DNA of 64,000 bases from CAZLYK01 sp964563495 (GTDB lineage: Bacteria; Acidobacteriota; Blastocatellia; RBC074): NCBI GenBank assembly GCA_964563495.1, contig CAZLYK010000005.1, positions 1 to 64,000 of the forward strand, given 5' to 3'. The notes under the pieces were generated by a model. The model saw nothing but the letters and a program-made list of their open reading frames with translations. It was not told the origin of the DNA and did no database searches. A program made the translations under genes and the position numbers. Positions 1 to 8,874 of this stretch are shown piece by piece (positions within the stretch are counted from its first letter, which is position 1; each line of letters begins with the position of its first letter).

Positions 1-20
1 CCTGTCGATCCCGTCTATTT
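1..20. repeat. CAGGATT palindrome family, right arm cut by the window edge
   Basis: The first 20 bases read as the end of a right arm (CCTGTCGATCCCGTCTATTT) of the dispersed palindrome described at 60672-60777. The left arm would lie outside the window. It sits directly before apbE. Confidence 0.6.
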
Positions 21-25
21 TGATT

Positions 26-898
26 ATGGATTCTGTCAGACTCTCGCTGCACGCTATGGCGACCCGATTCGAGCTCGTCATGCACGGAGACGATCCGATC
101 CGCCTGCGTGCAGCGGGAGAAGAGGCGCTGCGCGAAATCGAGCGGGTCGAGGCGCAGCTGAGTTTTTATCACCCGGAGAGCGAGTTGACCTGGATCAACC
201 GCCACGCAGGCCATTCACCGGTTCAGACCGACCCCCGCCTTTTTCGCCTACTCCAATCCTGCATGGCGCTGACACGCGCCACAGATGGGGCTTTTGACAT
301 CACTGTCGGCCCGCTCATGCGAGCCTGGCGTTTCGTCAGCGACAAAGGCGGGATCCCGGCGGATGCGGAACTGGATGCCGCGCGAGCGGTCACCGGAATT
401 GATCGCCTCACGCTCGATCAGGATCGGTTGACGGTCGGGTTCGATCTTCCCGGGGTCGAACTGGATTTTGGCGGCTACGGCAAAGGCTACGCCATCGAAC
501 GCGCCGTCGAGCTGCTCAAAGAGCACGGGGTGGCGAGTGCGCTCCTGCACGGCGGCGCGAGTTCCGTCTTCACCATCGGCTCTCCGCCTCAAATAGACGA
601 GGGGTGGGCGATCGAGTTGCAGGAGCCCCTCAAAGGCCCGGTCGTCTATTTAAAGGACAATGCTCTCTCCGTTTCCGCCGTCCACGGAAAATCATTCAAG
701 GTCGATGGGCGCGAATACGGCCACGTCATCGACCCGCGGACCGGCCGGCCCGTCAACGCAGCCCGGGCGGCAGCGGCAATCGGCCCATCGGCCGCTGTCT
801 GTGAAGCGCTCTCAAAAGCCTTGCTCGTCCTCGGACAGAACTGGCTGCCGCAATTGTCTGCGCGCTTCCCCGAATATCAAGGTTATCTGGGGGAATAG
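26..898 (+). CDS. apbE: FAD:protein FMN transferase (ApbE family)
   Basis: ApbE enzymes transfer FMN from FAD to a threonine of flavoproteins such as NqrC/RnfG, or act in FAD hydrolysis, usually at the periplasmic face. The protein has the family order: an N-terminal MATRFEL segment, a central DFGGYGKGYAIE motif (the usual D-x-G-G-x-x-K-G-Y), then GHVIDPRTGRPV and a C-terminal SKALLVLG helix. At about 290 residues it is near the family's core length, but no lipoprotein signal or export sequence is visible, which is unusual. Either the protein is cytoplasmic or its true start is uncertain. I chose the ATG at 26; a TTG at 20 is in frame and lies inside the repeat arm. The stop codon TAG at 896-898 is part of the next palindrome. 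No flavoprotein partner is adjacent. Confidence 0.9.
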   Translation: MDSVRLSLHAMATRFELVMHGDDPIRLRAAGEEALREIERVEAQLSFYHPESELTWINRHAGHSPVQTDPRLFRLLQSCMALTRATDGAFDITVGPLMRAWRFVSDKGGIPADAELDAARAVTGIDRLTLDQDRLTVGFDLPGVELDFGGYGKGYAIERAVELLKEHGVASALLHGGASSVFTIGSPPQIDEGWAIELQEPLKGPVVYLKDNALSVSAVHGKSFKVDGREYGHVIDPRTGRPVNAARAAAAIGPSAAVCEALSKALLVLGQNWLPQLSARFPEYQGYLGE

Positions 899-980
899 AC
901 AGGATTGACGCGATTGTTGCAGGATTCGACCAGATGTTGTCTTGTCAAATCCTGAATAAATCCTGTCGATCCTGTCTATT
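894..980. repeat. CAGGATT palindrome copy (apbE / ATP-grasp junction)
   Basis: An imperfect inverted repeat whose left arm starts with AATAGACAGGATTGAC and whose right arm ends GTCGATCCTGTCTATT. The apbE stop TAG lies in the left arm, and the convergent ATP-grasp gene ends just beyond the right arm. It is placed as a bidirectional terminator would be, but no simple U-tract is evident. Confidence 0.8.
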
Positions 981-983
981 TCT

Positions 984-2203
984 TCAAGGCCTCTCCTGCT
1001 GCGGGGCGACGGCCGTGAAGTCCTCGGCAAACCGGTGCCTGTACTTATCCAGCAACTCGACGACCCGCTCATATTTCGGCGAACTGACGATCAAGCCGAC
1101 GTGCCACGGTTTATCAACACGATAAACAATCTCCGGATCGACATATCGCGAAGTGTCGGGATGTTCCTGTTTCGCCAGGGAGACCGCGAGACCGCTGAAT
1201 CCCTTGCGGGCCAGAGACAATTTGTAAGGATCGGCGGGATCGGAGATCTCAATCTTCGCCCATTCGCGCCACAGGTTTATGCCGGTGGCGGCTTCCAGTG
1301 CCTCGACGGTGTAGGCGCCGCCGACGCGAGCTGCAACCTCGACAAAGTAGTAGCGACCATCAGCCTGGCTTCGGATGAACTCGGCGTGCGAGGCTCCGTG
1401 ATCCAGACCAAACTCCGTCAAAAGTCGCCGGTTCGCCTTGAGCAGTTCTCTTCTCTGGCTCGACCCGTATTTGAGCGTGTAGGAGGTTGAAACGCCTCCG
1501 TGCTGGGTGATATCGAGCGGCGGAGCTCCATAACGATTGACTCCGGCGAAGACGACGATCCCGTGATCGACCAGAGAATCGACGTGGTAGACATCGCCCG
1601 TGATGTAGCTTTCGAGCAGATAATATGACGAGCGTTCACGCACCGATTTGCGGGCATCGAGCATATCCTTGGCGCGCCAGACATCATCCTTTTCGAAGAG
1701 CTTTTTGATTCCGACCGACGATGCGTCGGCGCGCGGCTTGATCACCCAGGGCGGCGGGATGCGCTCGATAAATTCACCGACTTCCTGATAGTTGAGCAGG
1801 GAGACGAATTCCGGTTGCGGCAAGCCCGCATCGCGCGCGGCGAAACGCATGGCCAGCTTGTCACGAAAGAGGCGCGCCGTCGAAGCCGGCATTCCGGGCA
1901 GGCAGAGCTCTTCTCTTATCCGCGCAGCCGGGATGACGTCCCCCTCTTCGAGCGCGACGACCAGATCGGGCTTGGTCAATCTGGAGAAGTGATTGACCAG
2001 ATCGAGACAGGTCTCAATCTCGGCTTTATCGGGAATGATGATGTAATCATCGATGCAATCACGCGCCCAATCTCCATCGCGCAATCTCTCTCTGGTCAGC
2101 AGAAAGACGCGATACCCCTGGCGCTTGCATTGACGTATGAAATCGTTGCCCTTGAAAAAACTGGCCAGACAGAGAATGGTCGGAGGACGCCCCGGCTTCT
2201 CGC

Positions 2204-2207
<4 letters not shown>
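984..2207 (-). CDS. ATP-grasp domain enzyme
   Basis: A 407-residue protein with an N-terminal pre-ATP-grasp (Rossmann-like) region and an ATP-grasp core. Visible hallmarks are PPWVIKPRADASSVGIKK (the lysine-containing ATP-binding strand), a DVYHVDSLV segment and the metal-binding FVEVAARVGG segment near the C-terminus. ATP-grasp enzymes ligate a carboxylate to an amine or thiol through an acyl-phosphate; the substrate cannot be read from sequence. The start at 2207 overlaps the stop of the DtxR-type gene by four bases (ATGA), which implies translational coupling and makes it the third gene of a feoB-regulator-ligase unit. A role in making or tailoring a metal-binding small molecule is possible but is only inferred from context. 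The upstream in-frame extension is not protein-like and was discarded. Confidence 0.8.
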
Positions 2208-2878
<671 letters not shown>

Positions 2879-2897
2879 GTCTATTAACTTCTACGGT

Positions 2898-5204
2898 TCA
2901 AAAACTGATCCCCAGCTTTCGCAAAACCCAGCTGACTGCCCCGCCCACGGCGATCGCAAAAGGAGTGATGAAAGCCAGGATGTAAAGCGCCTTTCTTGTT
3001 CCGTGTTCGCGGATGATCATGAAAAAATTGGCGACACAGGGGATGAATAATGTCAGGACGATGAGCGCCGTCACGATCTGGACCGGGTTCATGGCGCCAT
3101 TGCGGACGAGCTCGAACAGGCCGGCGGCCCCATAATCGCGGCGAAGAAACCCAAGGATCAGGACCTGCGCCGTTTCCCTGGGGAGATTAAGCACGCCGGT
3201 GACCAGCGGGGAGAGCAAGGTTTCGACCATGTCCAGACCGCTCATAGTTCCCCAGGGCGTCGGCGCGCGGAGCCGATCGAGGATGAACAGGATCAGGGTG
3301 CCGAGCAGAAAGAGTGGGAGGGCTTCACGCAGATACCAGATCATTCGATACCGCGTCTTGGTCCAGACGTTTTTAAGGACCGGGACGCGGATCGGGGGAA
3401 TCTCAAAGATGAAATCGCTGCGCTGACCCCGGATCAGTTTCGACGAGAGGTATCCGATGAGGACCATCTGCGAGACGACCACACCAAAAACCGTGAGCAC
3501 CGCACCCAGACTGAGCGCTCCACTGATGGCCAGAATCACGCCGAGCTGCGCCGAACAGGGAACGCCCAAAGCGAGCAGGAGGGTCGCGATCAGCCGCTCC
3601 TTCCTGGTGCCCAGGATTCGTGTGGTCATGGTCGCCATCGTATCGCACCCAAGGCCCAGCACCATCGGCAGCACGGCTTTGCCGTTGAGCCCCATGACTC
3701 GAAACGCCCGGTCAGAGAGGATCGCCAGTCGCGGCAAGTACCCGCTGTCTTCGAGCAGACCGAAGGCGATGAAGAAGGTCGCCACGATCGGCAAAACGAT
3801 CGCCAGCGCATAGGTGAATCCCACCGAGATCAGACCGTACTTGCCGACCAGAAAATCGTAGACAATCCCGCTCGGGATGATGGCCTGTAGGAGCGGAACG
3901 AGCATGTTGGTAAAGATCGTGTTTTCGAGCGCGTCAACCAGCGTACCGGCTCCGATAACACCGACGAATTCGTAGACGAGCAGCAGGACGAGGAGCAGAA
4001 TCGGCGCCCCGGTCTTCCAATCGCGCGACCAATGACCCAACCGTTCGGCGAAGCGCCGCGAACGACGCAGGATAACCGCGAGCGGCAGGATGACCGGCGC
4101 GATCAGCAGCAGCAATTGAGTGATCGCCGGATAGAGCAGGCCGTTCTCATAGGCGCTGCCGTCTGCGGAGAGCTGTCCGAAAAGCAGCGATCCAAACCAG
4201 CCGAGACGGCTTAAGAGCGACGGGATGACCGCCTTCTCCAGCCACGAGTTGACCACGCCGTAAGGCGTGGGCACCCCGAAGAGCCGGCCGATCTCGGTGT
4301 AAACAAAAATCATCAAACCGATCGCCAGCAGAAAAAATGCCAGTTTCAGCAGATTACCGTCACGCGCTTCGGCCAGAATTCCCGGCACGACTCGTTTGTA
4401 TTTTGCGACCGATTGATCGAGAAAAGTATTTCTCAACTCGTCCAGGCGAACGGCCAAAGAGCGGATTCGCATGCGCGCGCTCGGATCCGTCGCCGGCGGG
4501 GCGCCGGTCCGGCGCTCGAGCCACGCTTCGACCCCGCGCCGCAGATTCGGATCGGGCGTTTGCAGCCATTCGATCTGGATCGGCTTGAGCGCCGGATCAT
4601 CGCTCAGCAATCGCTGCCGCCGGTCTTTGAGGGGGTCTTGCGGAACCCTCGCGCGAACGATGGTCTTGAAAAGCGTCGAGAGCCCCTCGCCTTCAATCGC
4701 GACCGCCCTGACAACCGGAATGTCAAACAGCTCACCGATGCCTTCTGCGTCGATCTCGATCCCGCGACTGCGCGCCTCGTCCATCATATTCAGCACCAGG
4801 ACCATCGGGACTCCCAGTTCGGCCAGCTGGGCAGTGATCAGGAGCGTCCGTCGCAAATTCTTGGCATCGGCGACTTGAACGATGCAATCGGGTTCGGATT
4901 CGAGCAGCATATCCCGCGTCACCCGCTCATCATCTGATTGCGGGACCAGCGAGTTGACGCCCGGAGTGTCGACCACATCCCAGTCCCGCCCGCCGTAACG
5001 CATCCTGCCCTGCGAGACCTCGACCGTCGTCCCGGGATAGTTCGAAACGGTCACGTATTTTCCGGTCAAATAGCCGAAGATGACCGATTTGCCCACATTT
5101 GGATTGCCGACGATCAAGAGCTTGGGCCGCACCGACGGTGCAGTCGCTGAAACCGATGATGTTGTCGATCCCTCGTTCTGCTTCTCTATGGTAATGCTCG
5201 TCAT
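2898..5204 (-). CDS. feoB: Ferrous iron transport protein B
   Basis: FeoB is the inner-membrane Fe(II) transporter with a cytosolic G domain. The 768-residue protein shows G1 GNPNVGKS (33-40), G2 NYPGTT (55-60), G3 DTPG (79-82) and G4 NMMD (139-142). A helical linker follows, then a membrane domain with about ten hydrophobic segments, including the conserved VLGLGCDTMATMTTR and GVPCSAQLGV gate segments. It is full length. No separate feoA is seen: the SH3-like FeoA role may be met by the C-terminal domain of the neighbouring regulator, or feoA lies elsewhere. It is the first gene of the leftward iron unit; the upstream divergent region holds a 47-bp palindrome and a degenerate repeat arm. The N-terminal ~27 residues before the G domain are Ser/Thr-rich and not conserved-looking. 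Confidence 0.97.
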   Translation of the reverse strand: MTSITIEKQNEGSTTSSVSATAPSVRPKLLIVGNPNVGKSVIFGYLTGKYVTVSNYPGTTVEVSQGRMRYGGRDWDVVDTPGVNSLVPQSDDERVTRDMLLESEPDCIVQVADAKNLRRTLLITAQLAELGVPMVLVLNMMDEARSRGIEIDAEGIGELFDIPVVRAVAIEGEGLSTLFKTIVRARVPQDPLKDRRQRLLSDDPALKPIQIEWLQTPDPNLRRGVEAWLERRTGAPPATDPSARMRIRSLAVRLDELRNTFLDQSVAKYKRVVPGILAEARDGNLLKLAFFLLAIGLMIFVYTEIGRLFGVPTPYGVVNSWLEKAVIPSLLSRLGWFGSLLFGQLSADGSAYENGLLYPAITQLLLLIAPVILPLAVILRRSRRFAERLGHWSRDWKTGAPILLLVLLLVYEFVGVIGAGTLVDALENTIFTNMLVPLLQAIIPSGIVYDFLVGKYGLISVGFTYALAIVLPIVATFFIAFGLLEDSGYLPRLAILSDRAFRVMGLNGKAVLPMVLGLGCDTMATMTTRILGTRKERLIATLLLALGVPCSAQLGVILAISGALSLGAVLTVFGVVVSQMVLIGYLSSKLIRGQRSDFIFEIPPIRVPVLKNVWTKTRYRMIWYLREALPLFLLGTLILFILDRLRAPTPWGTMSGLDMVETLLSPLVTGVLNLPRETAQVLILGFLRRDYGAAGLFELVRNGAMNPVQIVTALIVLTLFIPCVANFFMIIREHGTRKALYILAFITPFAIAVGGAVSWVLRKLGISF

Positions 5205-5212
5205 AATTGCCT

Positions 5213-5246
5213 TAATCCTGCCAAATCTCGCCGATCCTGTCTATTA
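5213..5246. repeat. Degenerate right arm of the CAGGATT palindrome
   Basis: TAATCCTGCC...GATCCTGTCTATTA resembles a right arm alone. It lies nine bases upstream of the feoB start codon, so it would be in the feoB leader. Confidence 0.55.
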
Positions 5247-5272
5247 CCACTCGCACCGGATGCGGCTGACGA

Positions 5273-5369
5273 AAAAATAATCGACAGGATAAACAGGATT
5301 TATTCAGGGTTGACAAGATGTTATCTTGTCAACCCTGAATAAATCCTGTTTATCCTGTCGATTATTTTT
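5273..5369. repeat. Perfect 47-bp palindrome between divergent genes
   Basis: Arms 5273-5319 and 5323-5369 are perfectly complementary with a three-base loop (GTT). The arms carry the family heptamers in the form GACAGGAT/ACAGGATT/CAGGGTTGAC. Unlike most copies it lies between divergent genes (feoB leftward, DUF885 rightward) and ends 14 bases before the DUF885 start, with the ribosome-binding site GAGGTG just outside the hairpin. Confidence 0.9.
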
Positions 5370-5383
5370 GAGGTGATTAGCCC

Positions 5384-7300
5384 ATGAGCAAGACGAAAAC
5401 TGGTTTGACGCTTGGATTTATTGCCGTCCTGGTCGTGAGCGCCTGTTTGCCGTCCGGCAAACTTCCGGCGGTTGCGGCGCAGAACAACGACCAGAACCTT
5501 AACGATACCGATACGTCAAAGAGCGAGCTGCGCCCCGTGATTGAAGAATACGTCGCTGATCGCGGCAGTCTCATGCGGTCTTATCCGATTGAAATTTCGC
5601 CGGCGCGGCAGGCCCGCTTCAAACAGTTCTATGGCGACTGGCTTGCGCTGCTCGGCAAAATGAATTTTGACGCGCTGAGCGCTGAGGGCAAAGTCGATTA
5701 CCTGCTCTTTAAAAATCATCTGGATCACGAAATGCAGCAGGTGGAGATCGAGAGCAAAGCGTTGGCCGAGATTGCGCCGCTCATGCCGTTCGCTCCGCAG
5801 ATCGTCACCCTGGCCGAAGCGCGCCGCCGCATGGAAAAGATCGACCCGCCGAAGCTCGCCGCCCAACTCACCGAAATGAGCAAACAGATCGAAGCGGCGC
5901 GGCGCGCGCTCGAAACATCCCTCCGCACTGAGCCCGGCAAGTTAAAACGGTCGGTCGCCAATCGCGCGGCGGCGAATCTCAACGGCCTGCGCAACACGCT
6001 CCGCACCTGGTACGGATATTATAACGGCTACGACCCGCTCTTTACCTGGTGGATGGAAGAACCGTACAAGGCCGTCGACCAATCGCTCGTCAATTACACG
6101 ACCTTCCTCAACGAAAGGGTGCTTGGATTACGCACGGCTGAAGCCGCTCCGGCGCTGGCGCAAGGCGCTCCGGCGGGCGGTCGCGGCGGCGGCCCCGGCC
6201 CGGGCGGCGGACAACGCGGCGGTGGAGGCTTTGGAGGCGGCAGGCAAGTCGATGCGCGCACCGGCGATTCCAGCGACATCATCGGCGACCCGATTGGCCG
6301 CGATGCATTGATGGTCGAGCTGGCTGCGGAGATGATCCCCTACACGCCCGAAGAGCTGATCGCGATCGGCTACAAAGAGCTGGCCTGGTGCGAGAACGAG
6401 ATGAAGAAGGCCTCGCGCGAACTGGGTTTCGGAGACGACTGGCACAAGGCGCTGGAATACGTCAAGAACAAGTACGTCGAGCCGGGCAAACAGACCGAAG
6501 TCATCAAGGACCTGGCCACGGAGGCGATCGAATATGTCGAGAAGAATAACCTGGTCACCGTCCCGCCGCTGGCGCGCGAATCATGGCGGATGGAGATGAT
6601 GTCTCCTGAACGCCAACTGGTCAGTCCGTTTTTCCTCGGCGGCGAGGTGATCATGGTCTCTTACCCGACCAACACCATGTCACACGAAGCGAAGATGATG
6701 AGCATGCGCGGCAATAATCCGCACTTCTCCCGCGCGACGGTCCATCACGAACTGATCCCCGGCCATCACCTTCAACTCTTCATGGCGCAGCGTTACAAAT
6801 CGTATCGCGGCCTCTTCAGTACGCCGTTCTCGGTCGAGGGCTGGTCGCTCTATTGGGAGCTGCTCTTGTGGGATCGCGGTTTTCCGAAAACGCCCGAAGA
6901 CCGCATCGGTTTCCTCTTCTGGCGCAGCCATCGTTGCGCGCGGATCATCTTTTCGCTCAGCTTTCATCTGGAGAAGATGACGCCACAGGAATGCATCGAA
7001 CTGCTCGTCAACCGCGTCGGCCACGAACGCGAAAACGCGACGGCTGAAGTGCGGCGCTCGTTTGCGGGGAGCTATGGACCGTTGTACCAGGCTGCCTACC
7101 TGCTCGGCGGGTTGCAGATTTATTCGCTCCACAAACAACTGGTCGATACGGGCAAGATGACCGACCGTACCTTCCACGACACGATCCTGAAAGAGAACCG
7201 CATCCCGATCGAGATGATCCGGGCGGTCCTGACCAAACAGAAACTGACGCGCGATTTCAAAACCCAGTGGAAGTTTTACGGGCCGGTCACGGCGCAATGA
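5384..7300 (+). CDS. DUF885 family lipoprotein (putative metallopeptidase)
   Basis: A 638-residue exported protein. The N-terminus is a lipoprotein signal (hydrophobic stretch ending LVVSAC, cysteine at about residue 21). The DUF885 core carries HHELIPGHHLQ (HExxH-type zinc motif) and a downstream FSVEGWSLYWE segment whose glutamate may be the third ligand. Between about 260 and 300 there is a glycine/arginine-rich low-complexity insert (GGRGGGPGPGG) not expected in the family core. DUF885 proteins are thought to be secreted peptidases; the substrate is unknown. The start at 5384 follows GAGGTG. The gene converges on, and overlaps by 14 bases, the M61 gene. Confidence 0.85.
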   Translation: MSKTKTGLTLGFIAVLVVSACLPSGKLPAVAAQNNDQNLNDTDTSKSELRPVIEEYVADRGSLMRSYPIEISPARQARFKQFYGDWLALLGKMNFDALSAEGKVDYLLFKNHLDHEMQQVEIESKALAEIAPLMPFAPQIVTLAEARRRMEKIDPPKLAAQLTEMSKQIEAARRALETSLRTEPGKLKRSVANRAAANLNGLRNTLRTWYGYYNGYDPLFTWWMEEPYKAVDQSLVNYTTFLNERVLGLRTAEAAPALAQGAPAGGRGGGPGPGGGQRGGGGFGGGRQVDARTGDSSDIIGDPIGRDALMVELAAEMIPYTPEELIAIGYKELAWCENEMKKASRELGFGDDWHKALEYVKNKYVEPGKQTEVIKDLATEAIEYVEKNNLVTVPPLARESWRMEMMSPERQLVSPFFLGGEVIMVSYPTNTMSHEAKMMSMRGNNPHFSRATVHHELIPGHHLQLFMAQRYKSYRGLFSTPFSVEGWSLYWELLLWDRGFPKTPEDRIGFLFWRSHRCARIIFSLSFHLEKMTPQECIELLVNRVGHERENATAEVRRSFAGSYGPLYQAAYLLGGLQIYSLHKQLVDTGKMTDRTFHDTILKENRIPIEMIRAVLTKQKLTRDFKTQWKFYGPVTAQ

Positions 7301-8864
7301 GCTTGCCCGGCTGCCTTAACCACACTCGGATGCGTTTCTGTTGGGCTGCCGAGGCGTCCGGCCGTATTTCGAGCCGCCACCTCTTTGCCGGTTGCTGTTC
7401 GTCAGGCGGCGCGAACCGCAAGCCGAACCAGTCGAGCGCCTCTGAGTAATCCAACTCTTCCACCGAAGAGATCGTTTGCCGGAACCATTCTCTGAGATCG
7501 ACTCCGGCGACCTCTTCCGCCGTCCGGCGGAACTGCTCGGGCGTAAACCCGCGCGCGCCTGCATAGCGTTTGTAGGCTAGCCGCATGACATCATCCAATG
7601 CCTTCTTCCCGCCGGTCAGGCGCTGAATCTTCGCGTCGAGTAGAAAGCCAACGACTGGCCCCTTGACGTAGTAACTGACCTTGGTGGCCGTGTCACGCCC
7701 TACCCCCGAGGTGCCTGAATTCCAGACATCGAGCGAAGCCTGTTCGAGTGTCTGGACGAGCCGTCCGGGCGCGTTTTGAAGCGATGTAATATTGGCCGAA
7801 AGCAGCGACAAAAAATCGGCCGGACCGGCCAACCCCGCGCGTGTAATGACAAGATCGCCGAAATAGGTCGTCAGTCCCTCGGAGATCCAGAGGCTGCCGG
7901 TTTGCGGCGGGCGCTCGTAATCGAACGGCCCCAGCTCGACCGGGCGCAGCCGCTTAACGTTGAAGGCGTGAAAGTATTCGTGGCTGACAAAGGAGAGCCA
8001 TCGCAGCGTGGGTGTCTTCAGATTGGGGGAACTCGTCAGCAGGGTGGAGTTGCCGTGCTCCAACCCGCCGCCGCCCTGCCGGAAAACGTTGAGGAAGACA
8101 TAGCGTTTGAACGGCAGAAATCCCCAGAAACGCCGCGTCTCGCGGACGATCTTCTCGAGATCTTGCAGACCGCGCTCGCCATCCCATTGGGCGATGGCGC
8201 CGGCGTCGACCAGGTAATGCCGACTGCCGGCGACTTCAAACATGCGAACCGCCAGCTCGCCCGCGACAATCGGCGAATCGACGAGCGTATCGAAATCGGC
8301 GGCGCGAAAGTGATTGGGCAACCCACCGGGCGCGGCCTCCAGCCCCGTCATGGCGCGCTTCCATTTCGCCGGCAGTTCCAGCTTTACCTCGTGCGGACGG
8401 CGCGACTTCTCGACCAGCGTCATGAATGTCGCTCCGCCATTCAACACGGCAAGCTCCGCGCCGACCGAATTCGTCGTTACCGAGCGCCCGTTGCACAAGA
8501 GCCTGTATGACGCGATCACCACAACTGCGCCGCCCGTCTCAATCCGCCACCGATTCTTTTGCGGCCGTTCAACGGCGAGCGCTCGCCCATCCACGGTACG
8601 CGCCGCAAAGCTTTCGACACGACCGGCATAATCTTCGACACGATAGAACCCGGGCGACCAGACCGGCACCATCAATTCGATCACAGCGCGCTTGCCGGTA
8701 GGGATTTTGACTTCCACTTCCGCATACTGCGTCTCAGGCGCTGGGAATTTGACGGTATAGACGAGCGGCTCGAGCGTCTGCGCCGGCGCGTTTGGCGCGT
8801 TCAAGCCGACCAGCCAGATACCGAGCGCAAAAAGAATGGTCCGTCTGTACTTTGGTTTTAGCAT
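7287..8864 (-). CDS. M61 family peptidase (glycyl aminopeptidase type), exported
   Basis: A 525-residue secreted peptidase. An N-terminal signal (RRTILFALGIWLVGLNAPNAPAQ) is followed by a beta-sandwich domain with the family's VPVWSPGFYRVEDYA segment, and then the catalytic domain with SHEYFHAFNVKRLRP. The HEYFH zinc motif is paired with the downstream WISEGLTTYFGD glutamate. Members cleave N-terminal Gly/Ala peptides; many bacterial forms also have a PDZ domain, which is absent or reduced here. The start at 8864 gives a proper signal peptide. It lies ten bases downstream of the molybdenum hydroxylase large subunit and probably shares its transcript. A paralogue lies at 48444-49976. Confidence 0.88.
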   Translation of the reverse strand: MLKPKYRRTILFALGIWLVGLNAPNAPAQTLEPLVYTVKFPAPETQYAEVEVKIPTGKRAVIELMVPVWSPGFYRVEDYAGRVESFAARTVDGRALAVERPQKNRWRIETGGAVVVIASYRLLCNGRSVTTNSVGAELAVLNGGATFMTLVEKSRRPHEVKLELPAKWKRAMTGLEAAPGGLPNHFRAADFDTLVDSPIVAGELAVRMFEVAGSRHYLVDAGAIAQWDGERGLQDLEKIVRETRRFWGFLPFKRYVFLNVFRQGGGGLEHGNSTLLTSSPNLKTPTLRWLSFVSHEYFHAFNVKRLRPVELGPFDYERPPQTGSLWISEGLTTYFGDLVITRAGLAGPADFLSLLSANITSLQNAPGRLVQTLEQASLDVWNSGTSGVGRDTATKVSYYVKGPVVGFLLDAKIQRLTGGKKALDDVMRLAYKRYAGARGFTPEQFRRTAEEVAGVDLREWFRQTISSVEELDYSEALDWFGLRFAPPDEQQPAKRWRLEIRPDASAAQQKRIRVWLRQPGKLIAP

Positions 8865-8874
8865 AGCAACCTGG

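Noticed and set aside
5205..5383. A DtxR-type operator before feoB
   Set aside because: No TTAGGTTAGGCT-like or other metal-box inverted repeat was found apart from the dispersed palindrome.
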